Source of the DNA: Verrucomicrobiota bacterium
GTDB taxonomy: Bacteria; Chlamydiota; Chlamydiia; Chlamydiales; Rhabdochlamydiaceae
Length of the DNA: 5,654 nt
Assembly: GCA_903970455.1 (NCBI GenBank)
Contig: CAJCIW010000102.1
Span: 1-5,654, forward strand
Direction: 5' to 3'
This document shows positions 1 to 5,216 of this stretch, in pieces. The notes under the pieces are model-generated. The model was not told the DNA's origin, did not search any database, and saw only the letters and a list, made by a program, of their open reading frames with translations. Positions within the stretch are counted from its first letter, which is position 1. Every line of letters starts with the position of its first letter. Made by a program: the position numbers and the translations under genes.

Positions 1-28
1 TATAAGAGTGTTGCGGTTCTTTCTTCGG

Positions 29-1102
29 TCATTTCTTTCTCTTAGGTTTTGCTGATGATAGTTCAGCTTCAATCTCTTCAACGGTGGGCAATTTCGACTG
101 CAGGTTTTTGGGAAGACTTTTGATGATTCTGGTTTCGTAGCTGCTGACCCCGATTGGACTGGAACATCTCCTCAATGCGTACTCGACCTTGACCTTGCTT
201 TTAGTTTTGCAGAGCAGAATGCCGATCGTAGGCTGGTCTTCTGGGTGCTTTAAGAGATCATCGACAGCGGATAAGTAAAAGTTCATCTGCCCCGCATCTC
301 TTGGGTCAAAGGCTGTAGCTTTCAGCTCAATCACAACGTAGCAGCGCAATTTTACATGGTAAAACAGCAAATCGATCAAATGATCTTCCCCCTCTACTTT
401 AACCGGGTATTGCCTCCCCATAAAAGCAAACCCTTCGCCAAGCTCGACGAGAAATGTTTGCAGATGATCCATTAACCCTTGCTCCAGCTCCTTTTCTCTG
501 TAAGCTGATTCCAGGGTCATGAATTGCAGGTTATATGGGTCTTTGAGGGCTTGTTCGGCCATATCCGATTGGATAGGGGGCAGGGTGTGTTTGAAATTTG
601 TGATGGCTCTCCCTTTTCGCCCGTACAGATTGGATTCTATCCAGCTTTCCAAGACGCTGCGACTCCAGCCTCCTTCGATGGTCTGCTGGATATACCAGAG
701 ACGCTGAGCCGAATCTTCGACCTTGTCGAGAAGGAGCATGTTGTGCCCCCAGGGTATTTGCGCAGCAGCTGCTGCGTAATTGGCATCAGGGTACCCTTCT
801 GCAAATTTCCTCATGTATTGAAGGTTTCTCAGCGAAAATCCTTGGGTATCGGGAAATCCGTTTTTCAGGTCTCTCGATAAGCGATCCAAAGGCTTGGCTC
901 CCCAGCCCTCTTCTCGTGTTTTTTCCGAAAGAGTTTTGCCAATGCGCCAATAGAGCATGATCAACTCCTTGGTAACCGAGAGAGCTGCGCGTAGCTGGGT
1001 CTGAAAGATGTCTGTTTTGATCTGCTCTAAGAGCTTGGCATAGCTCTTCGGATTGTAAACGTCAGGTGTAGATTTTTTCGCTATTTCACGTTTCTTCTTC
1101 AT
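29..1102 (-). CDS. DUF1016 (YhcG-type) PD-(D/E)XK nuclease domain protein
   Basis: A 357-residue protein matching the DUF1016/YhcG family, predicted nucleases found widely in bacteria and often in accessory or restriction-modification neighbourhoods. Residues 18-155 form the helical DUF1016 N-terminal domain, with the typical patches LYWRIG (50-55), GWGAK and FSLRNLQYMRKF (89-100). Residues 185-330 form the PD-(D/E)XK nuclease domain. The likely catalytic residues are Asp244 in HLIDLLFYH and Glu259/Lys261 in VVIELK, followed by GQMNFYLSAVDD with Gln272 and Tyr276. Both ends are strongly basic (MKKKREIAKK and AKPKRKK). The length is normal for the family and no active-site residue appears lost. 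The start lies 14 bp after the Nudix stop codon, with only a weak AGAAAG-like ribosome site overlapping that stop, so it is probably co-transcribed and perhaps translationally coupled. DNA as substrate is inferred from the fold; the cellular role is unknown. Family assignment is confident. Confidence 0.93.
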   Translation of the reverse strand: MKKKREIAKKSTPDVYNPKSYAKLLEQIKTDIFQTQLRAALSVTKELIMLYWRIGKTLSEKTREEGWGAKPLDRLSRDLKNGFPDTQGFSLRNLQYMRKFAEGYPDANYAAAAAQIPWGHNMLLLDKVEDSAQRLWYIQQTIEGGWSRSVLESWIESNLYGRKGRAITNFKHTLPPIQSDMAEQALKDPYNLQFMTLESAYREKELEQGLMDHLQTFLVELGEGFAFMGRQYPVKVEGEDHLIDLLFYHVKLRCYVVIELKATAFDPRDAGQMNFYLSAVDDLLKHPEDQPTIGILLCKTKSKVKVEYALRRCSSPIGVSSYETRIIKSLPKNLQSKLPTVEEIEAELSSAKPKRKK

Positions 1103-1116
1103 GCGATGGTTTCTTT

Positions 1117-1923
1117 CTAAAGCAGTTTACGAATCTGTGCCTGAAGTAACGCAAATGTCACAAAAGCATCTCGAAGAGGGACTTGTTTTTTCTGGCCATT
1201 TACAGAGACCTCTAGGAAACCCTGTGCTAATCCTTCATAAATTTCTTCTTTTGTGAGGCGAATCGTATCGGCAATTGCTTCAGAATATTCCGTGTCAGGG
1301 GCGTCTTGGGCGGTTACTTTGCCAAGAAAAACAGGAATCACTGAAGAAAGAACTCCCGTGTCCGTGGCAATTTCACCCAAAAAAGTCACAGAAGATGTGG
1401 CACATCCCGTCTCTTCTTTCAACTCTCGCAGCGCAGCTTCTTCTTGTGTTTCTCCTGGCCCTGTGCCTCCACGAGGAAGCTCAAGTTCCCAAGATCGCGT
1501 AGCATGTCGAAAGTTGAGCACTAAAATAATCTGGCCCGATGGCAGTACAGGTAACACTGCTACGCCAGCTCGTTTTCCTTGTAACTCGCTTTTCCAAAGG
1601 AGCCGATCGTATGTTCCTGGAACTCCTTTAGGAAAATACACAGCGTCTCGGAGCCAAATCCAGTATTGGTCTTCATTCACTATGCCGATTCGGCTAAACT
1701 CCGCAGCATCTGTCGATGAGAAACCTTTTTTCAGCAATCGATTTTCTTGTACTTTTTGTACTCGAGAAATCTCTTCAGGATTTACGACTATTTCAATCTC
1801 TCCCTCTCGAAAATTTCCATTGGGTTGCGCAAGTTGCTGCATGTAGGAAAAATATCTATCCAAAGAGGTGTTAGCACACAAACTTTGTAAGCAAAATAAC
1901 CCTAAAATAAAAATTCGCTTCAT
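1117..1923 (-). CDS. Nudix hydrolase with N-terminal signal peptide (ADP-ribose pyrophosphatase-like)
   Basis: A 268-residue protein with a perfect Nudix box, GX5EX7REUXEEXGU, at residues 152-174: Gly152, Glu158, then RELKEETGC at 166-174. These residues bind the divalent metals that hydrolyse nucleoside diphosphate-X substrates. The preceding NFRHATRSWELELPRGG (137-153) resembles the ADP-ribose pyrophosphatase branch, but the substrate is not proven. The frame stays open upstream to an ATG at 2007. I choose 1923 because AAAGGAG lies six bases before it and because translation then begins with MKRIF, a hydrophobic stretch (about 4-15) and a plausible cleavage site near Cys16/Ala17. That is a classical Sec signal peptide. 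No good lipobox is seen. Export is unusual, since Nudix enzymes are normally cytoplasmic. Residues 20-115 are an N-terminal extension I do not recognise. It is the first gene of a likely operon with the DUF1016 nuclease and is divergent from the alpha/beta hydrolase. Confidence 0.92.
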   Translation of the reverse strand: MKRIFILGLFCLQSLCANTSLDRYFSYMQQLAQPNGNFREGEIEIVVNPEEISRVQKVQENRLLKKGFSSTDAAEFSRIGIVNEDQYWIWLRDAVYFPKGVPGTYDRLLWKSELQGKRAGVAVLPVLPSGQIILVLNFRHATRSWELELPRGGTGPGETQEEAALRELKEETGCATSSVTFLGEIATDTGVLSSVIPVFLGKVTAQDAPDTEYSEAIADTIRLTKEEIYEGLAQGFLEVSVNGQKKQVPLRDAFVTFALLQAQIRKLL

Positions 1924-1929
1924 CCTATT

Positions 1930-1936
1930 CTCCTTT
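1930..1936 (-). promoter_or_regulatory. Shine-Dalgarno of the Nudix gene
   Basis: On the minus strand this reads AAAGGAG, six bases before the ATG at 1923-1921. It is a near-ideal ribosome binding site and decides the start in favour of the signal-peptide form over the longer frame opening at 2007. Confidence 0.8.
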
Positions 1937-1947
1937 TTCAACGAGCT

Positions 1948-1976
1948 AGGATACTCCTCTAGTAGACGAATTGCAA
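1948..1976 (-). promoter_or_regulatory. Putative sigma70-type promoter for the Nudix/DUF1016 operon
   Basis: Reading the minus strand, TTGCAA (1976-1971, 4 of 6 to the -35 consensus) is followed by a 17-base spacer and TATCCT (1953-1948, 4 of 6 to the -10 consensus). Transcription would start near 1941, giving a short leader that just contains the AAAGGAG ribosome site. The spacing and placement fit, but neither hexamer is strong, so this is a prediction only. Confidence 0.4.
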
Positions 1977-1986
1977 GAGTCTCTTG
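1974..1986. promoter_or_regulatory. Perfect 6-1-6 palindrome in the divergent intergenic region (candidate operator)
   Basis: CAAGAG-T-CTCTTG is an exact inverted repeat with a one-base centre. It lies between the divergent Nudix and alpha/beta hydrolase genes. It overlaps the proposed -35 of the minus-strand promoter (1971-1976) and the first bases of the TTGACA facing the other way (1984-1989). A second small palindrome, CTTG-A-CAAG at 1983-1991, overlaps its right arm. Such a site could bind a dimeric regulator controlling both genes. No regulator for it is identified. Confidence 0.35.
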
Positions 1987-2012
1987 ACAAGTTGCGATTC
2001 GGGACAAAACAT
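1984..2012 (+). promoter_or_regulatory. Possible promoter of the alpha/beta hydrolase gene
   Basis: An exact TTGACA -35 hexamer at 1984-1989 is followed after 17 bases by AAACAT at 2007-2012, which matches the -10 consensus at only three positions. It sits about 40-70 bases before the likely start codon and points the right way. The -35 is convincing, the -10 is poor, so an activator or a different -10 would be needed. Confidence 0.25.
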
Positions 2013-2053
2013 GGCAAGATGAAGCCTCAAGTCTTTGATTGATGGAAGAGCAA

Positions 2054-2854
2054 ATGGCTGAATGGACAACGGGAACCTGCGAAGCAAACGGGATCAGCGT
2101 GCATTATCTCCGAACCGGTGGCAATAAACCTCCTGTGATTCTGCTGCACGGACTCATGACGAGTGGAGCCTGTTGGACTCCTGTGGCACGAGCACTGGAG
2201 CGAGATTACGACGTGATCATGCCGGATGCTCGTGGTCATGGGAGTTCAGGAGTCCCAGACCAGGGCTATCGCTACGAGAATCTCGCTGCCGATGCCGTAA
2301 GCCTGATCGACGTACTCAACCTCGCTAATCCAGTGCTGGTTGGCCATTCTATGGGGGGGATGACAGCGGCTGTAGTCGCCAGTCGAGTTCCTAAGCGACT
2401 GCGAGGACTTGTCTTGGTTGATCCAGCCTTCCTCACTCTGCAACGGCAGCATGAAGTTCACGAAAGTGATGTCGCGGACCAACATCGCCGAATTCTAAAT
2501 GGGTCGAGGGAAGATTTCTTGGCTGAGACTCGAGTTCGCCGCAGCCACCGCTCACACGAGCTTATTGAACTATTCGTACAAGCAAGATTTCAAACCAGCA
2601 TTCGTGCCTTTGAAATTTTGACGCCACCGAACCCTGACTACGTACAGTTGATCAACGCTCTCGATGTTCCAAGTCTGCTCGTCGTCGGAGGGATTGGTTC
2701 AGTAGTCTCTCTCGAGATGGCTGCGGAACTTGCTGGACTCAATCCATGCTTGAAGGTTGCGCAGATTACGGAAGCAGGTCATGCGATTCCGTATGATCAA
2801 CCCGATCGTCTTTCAGCCGTGATCCAAACTTTCTTGGGCTCACTGGTCGCTTGA
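2054..2854 (+). CDS. Alpha/beta-fold hydrolase
   Basis: A 266-residue cytoplasmic alpha/beta hydrolase, with no signal peptide. Visible family landmarks, numbered from the start used here, are: the oxyanion-region HGLM (32-35) followed by TSGACW; DARGHGSSG (58-66); the nucleophile elbow GHSMGG with Ser99 (97-102); LVLVDPAFL with Asp123; and the catalytic His243 in EAGHAIPYDQP near the C-terminus, before a final helix. Length is typical. The usual acid after strand 7 is not obvious: that loop reads VVGGIGSVVS, so Asp123 after strand 6 may be the triad acid instead. The substrate cannot be told; esterase, lipase or C-C hydrolase are possible. In-frame alternatives are TTG 2039 and ATG 2042, but neither has a ribosome site. 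ATG 2054 has GGAAGAG just upstream and leaves a natural N-terminus (MAEWTTGT). It is divergent from the Nudix gene and more GC-rich than the genes to its right. Confidence 0.9.
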   Translation: MAEWTTGTCEANGISVHYLRTGGNKPPVILLHGLMTSGACWTPVARALERDYDVIMPDARGHGSSGVPDQGYRYENLAADAVSLIDVLNLANPVLVGHSMGGMTAAVVASRVPKRLRGLVLVDPAFLTLQRQHEVHESDVADQHRRILNGSREDFLAETRVRRSHRSHELIELFVQARFQTSIRAFEILTPPNPDYVQLINALDVPSLLVVGGIGSVVSLEMAAELAGLNPCLKVAQITEAGHAIPYDQPDRLSAVIQTFLGSLVA

Positions 2855-2932
2855 GCCATTCAGCTCAGATTCAAGATGTTTTTCTGACTTTACTGTAAAT
2901 TGATGTGCCTGAGAAACTCGTGCGTTGCAATC

Positions 2933-2945
2933 TTTAACTGTTAAA
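2933..2945. promoter_or_regulatory. Perfect 6-1-6 palindrome upstream of the HTH-like gene (candidate operator)
   Basis: TTTAAC-T-GTTAAA is an exact inverted repeat ending 14 bases before the ATG at 2960. It lies between TTGCAA (2925-2930) and TATGGG (2948-2953), a weak promoter-like pair with 17-base spacing that would give an almost leaderless transcript. Because the next gene has an HTH-like N-terminus, self-regulation through this site is possible. The region is AT-rich, so chance is a real alternative. Confidence 0.3.
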
Positions 2946-2959
2946 AATATGGGGTTTAC

Positions 2960-3940
2960 ATGGGAAAACAATCTTTACCTGAATGGATAAGCATCGAAGA
3001 TTTGAGCTACCGTTTGGGGTTGGCGGATGAAGATGTGCATGAATGGATAAAAAGAGACGCGCCAAATAGGTCACAAGATCATATGGAGCGGCCTACAGTA
3101 CCGTTCGAGCTTCTTAAACGATATAGCGATTCTGCGGACTACTTAAAAGCGCTCCCCAAGGCGCTTTTTTGCGAAAAGCTTGCGATGGGGCCAGATGACC
3201 CACAGAGTAATCAAAAATGGAAAGAAGAAAAACTACAGATATTAAAAAGCTGCAATTCCGCGATTGATAGCCTTGAAATTATTCACTCTAAATATCTTCA
3301 GTCAGTGAATGCTTGTGGGTATGGGTCGAAAACCATGGCTGCCTATCTGCTTTTTGCACGAGTTATTTCGACATTAAAAATGTCTTGCCTATGTCAGGAG
3401 CATGATTATTGGTATTGGATCGCGTTGCTTAGAGAGATAACTGAAGGGATATGCCTAGCTGAATATTTCATCACTGAAGGAGATTCGCCCAAGGGGAAAG
3501 ATTATCTGCACGAGTGGTTTCGTCAAAACTATGCGCCCAAAGATTCGGTTTGCCGCGATGCGCTTGCTGCGTCATATGCTGCTGCTAGCTCAGATTTTAC
3601 TAAAGAAAATCACCTTGGGCTCATGGAGGAACTTTATGGCAAAAAATCAAAGCTTACGCATCAAACTTTTCGTTCTATTCGAGAAATTACCAAATTCAAG
3701 ATTGTGGATGGCAAAATCGTAATTGAAAAGTTAGAATACGGCCCTATTCGGTATCAGAGAAAGCTACTAGAGTTGGCCGTATTTTTTAGGTCCAATTTAA
3801 TACCTTGCTTTTCAGCTTTCCAGATATGTTTTAAAAATTTGCCACTAGACAAAGGCGATGCCGACGAGCTGAGTCAAATCGCCAAAAAATTGTTCGATGA
3901 AGATGCGGAAGTTTATCGCAAAGAAGGGGGTAAATACTAG
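2960..3940 (+). CDS. Hypothetical protein: HTH-like N-terminus plus helical domain
   Basis: I do not recognise this 326-residue protein with certainty. Residues 10-32 (ISIEDLSYRLGL, then EDVHEWIKR) have the spacing of a short MerR/excisionase-like helix-turn-helix. Residues 85-115 look coiled or helical. Residues 125-292 are predicted to be mainly alpha-helical and carry Arg158/Glu162 in LLREITEGICLAEYF and the patch KSKLTHQTF with His234. That arrangement recalls DUF5677/HEPN-like helical proteins, some of which belong to toxin or defence loci, but the resemblance is weak and by eye only. There is no signal peptide or membrane segment. The start has a modest GGGG ribosome-like run five bases upstream; the nearby ATG at 2949 is in another frame. 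It precedes the CoiA-like nuclease gene by 34 bp on the same strand, so they are likely co-transcribed. Base composition is AT-rich. Confidence 0.85.
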   Translation: MGKQSLPEWISIEDLSYRLGLADEDVHEWIKRDAPNRSQDHMERPTVPFELLKRYSDSADYLKALPKALFCEKLAMGPDDPQSNQKWKEEKLQILKSCNSAIDSLEIIHSKYLQSVNACGYGSKTMAAYLLFARVISTLKMSCLCQEHDYWYWIALLREITEGICLAEYFITEGDSPKGKDYLHEWFRQNYAPKDSVCRDALAASYAAASSDFTKENHLGLMEELYGKKSKLTHQTFRSIREITKFKIVDGKIVIEKLEYGPIRYQRKLLELAVFFRSNLIPCFSAFQICFKNLPLDKGDADELSQIAKKLFDEDAEVYRKEGGKY

Positions 3941-3956
3941 GTTTGGAAATGGCAAA

Positions 3957-3965
3957 AAGGAAGGA
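3957..3965 (+). promoter_or_regulatory. Shine-Dalgarno of the CoiA-like gene
   Basis: AAGGAAGGA sits nine bases before the ATG at 3975. It supports that start over the second in-frame ATG at 3981 and shows that the gene is translated independently rather than by overlap with the upstream gene. Confidence 0.65.
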
Positions 3966-3974
3966 TAAGCAGAT

Positions 3975-4790
3975 ATGAAAATGAAATATGCATTAGTAAA
4001 TAACGAACGCCAAGAGCCTCAATCAGGACTTATTGGCAAATGCCAGTGTTGTAATAGCCTGGTTATAGCGAAGTGTGGAGACTTGAGAGTCCACCATTGG
4101 GCTCATAAGACAAAATTACAATGCGATCCATGGTGGGAAGAATCTGAATGGCACCGAGCATGGAAGGAACAGTTTCCTAAAGAATGGCAAGAGATTATCC
4201 ATAAAGCCGAAAATGATGAAAAACACATTGCTGATGTGAAAACTGATCAAGGTTTTGTGATTGAGTTTCAGCATTCGCATCTAGACCCTCAGGAACGGGC
4301 CGCACGTGAGGCTTTTTATCAGAACATGGTATGGGTCGTTGATGGTACGCGCTTAAAGAGAGATTATCCTCGCTTTCTTGAAGGAAGAAAGAATTTCATG
4401 AATGGATACAAAAAAGGATTTTTTTTGGTCCATTTCCCGGAAGAATGTTTCCCTGCCGCATGGATTGACAGTTCGGTGATGGTTATTTTCGACTTCCAGG
4501 GTACTTTACCGAGTGATCCACAAGATGGGATGCGAAATACTCTATGGTGTTTGTTACCAGGACGGGCTAGAAGACGTGCTGTGATGATTGGAATATCGCG
4601 CCAGGATTTTGTAACGACAGCCATGAAGCAACCGAGGCTGCTTCCGGAGCCAGCTCATGAACTTATTAGTGCTTACGATCAATTGCTTGCGGAGCTGGAA
4701 GAGGCAAGAGAACAGCCAGCGCAAAATCAGAGATGGCAGTCGCGTAAGCCTCTTAGGGCAATCATACCAAAGCGACACAAAAGACGTTGA
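3975..4790 (+). CDS. CoiA-like PD-(D/E)XK nuclease family protein
   Basis: A 271-residue protein resembling the competence protein CoiA family. Residues 20-45 form a Cys/His-rich N-terminal module: Cys23, Cys25, Cys26 and Cys34, then HHWAHK with His40, His41 and His44, a possible metal-binding finger. EESEWHRAWKEQF (55-67) is the conserved Trp/His stretch seen before the nuclease core. The core is HIADVKT with Asp87 and VIEFQHSHL with Glu97 and Gln99, i.e. a D-X9-E-X-Q variant of the PD-(D/E)XK motif. It is followed by Arg108/Arg111 and a strand MVWVVDG (118-124). The C-terminus (about 253-271) is strongly basic, suggesting nucleic-acid binding. In Gram-positive bacteria CoiA promotes recombination during transformation. 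Outside them, CoiA-like proteins have no settled role, so competence should not be assumed here. It is the second gene of a pair with the HTH-like protein and converges with the HA-domain ORF, six bases apart. Confidence 0.85.
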   Translation: MKMKYALVNNERQEPQSGLIGKCQCCNSLVIAKCGDLRVHHWAHKTKLQCDPWWEESEWHRAWKEQFPKEWQEIIHKAENDEKHIADVKTDQGFVIEFQHSHLDPQERAAREAFYQNMVWVVDGTRLKRDYPRFLEGRKNFMNGYKKGFFLVHFPEECFPAAWIDSSVMVIFDFQGTLPSDPQDGMRNTLWCLLPGRARRRAVMIGISRQDFVTTAMKQPRLLPEPAHELISAYDQLLAELEEAREQPAQNQRWQSRKPLRAIIPKRHKRR

Positions 4791-4796
4791 ACTCTT

Positions 4797-5195
4797 TTAA
4801 TTCTCTACGCGATTTCTGCCTAATGCATCCCATACCCATCCAGGGAGTGATGCATACTTTTCTTGTTCTTCTGTCGATAGAGTGCCTGCTTTCTTTTTTT
4901 GCCGGATTCTTGAAATATGAAGCCCAATTGCAACTCCATCTCCAAGATGTTTGATAGGCGGACAAGCATGCTTGGTACGGCCAACATACTTCAATAAGGC
5001 AGGATAATAAGGGTCTTCTGGGATCTTAAAAAAACCAGGGGTCAAATTTTCTATGACAATTTTATTGTCAGCTGAAGAAGGATACTTCTCAAAGCCCTCC
5101 AGAACCTTTCTCTTCAATTCACGAATGTTTTTAGGCAAATCTTGATCGGGTAATTTAATAAAAAGATAAAACGAGGTTAAAAAACATTTTTGCAT
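4797..5195 (-). CDS. Helicase-associated (HA) domain fragment, possible remnant
   Basis: A 132-residue ORF. Residues 62-125 resemble one helicase-associated (HA) repeat: ALLKYVGRTKHACPP, then GDGVAIGLHISRIRQ (85-99), GTLSTEEQEKY (104-114) and the hallmark LPGWVWDAL (117-125). HA repeats normally occur in tandem at the C-terminus of large SF2 helicases; here there is no helicase core and a single repeat. Residues 1-60 are not recognised. No ribosome site precedes the ATG at 5195: a T-tract and GCGACAGC occupy the position. The frame remains open back to the recombinase stop codon only 21 bases away. I therefore think it is the 3' end of a longer gene truncated when the recombinase sequence became joined to it, although a small intact protein is possible. 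It could be read through from the recombinase gene. The HA match is moderate, judged by eye. Confidence 0.6.
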   Translation of the reverse strand: MQKCFLTSFYLFIKLPDQDLPKNIRELKRKVLEGFEKYPSSADNKIVIENLTPGFFKIPEDPYYPALLKYVGRTKHACPPIKHLGDGVAIGLHISRIRQKKKAGTLSTEEQEKYASLPGWVWDALGRNRVEN

Positions 5196-5216
5196 GCTGT
5201 CGCAGAAAAAAAATTG

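Noticed and set aside
1253..1846. Long open frame on the plus strand opposite the Nudix gene
   Set aside because: Its translation is rich in Ser/Pro/Arg with no recognisable motif, and the opposite strand holds a complete Nudix domain.
1924..2007. N-terminal extension of the Nudix ORF to an ATG at 2007
   Set aside because: It has no ribosome site, would bury a clear signal peptide, and overlaps the promoter-like elements; the ATG at 1923 has AAAGGAG at ideal distance.
2246..2485. Minus-strand open frame inside the alpha/beta hydrolase
   Set aside because: It has no motif or ribosome site and overlaps the GHSMGG region of a clear gene.
2852..2867. Small hairpin TGAGC-CATTCA-GCTCA at the hydrolase stop codon, considered as a terminator
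   Set aside because: The stem is only five base pairs and the nearest T-run is about 11 bases downstream, so it does not fit an intrinsic terminator.
4762..4965. 67-codon minus-strand ORF overlapping the ends of the CoiA-like and HA genes
   Set aside because: It is an out-of-frame shadow of the HA-domain ORF with no family signature.
5206..5213. A8/T8 run after the recombinase stop, considered as an intrinsic terminator on the minus strand
   Set aside because: No convincing GC-rich stem precedes the T-run; only a three-base GGC/GCC pairing is visible.
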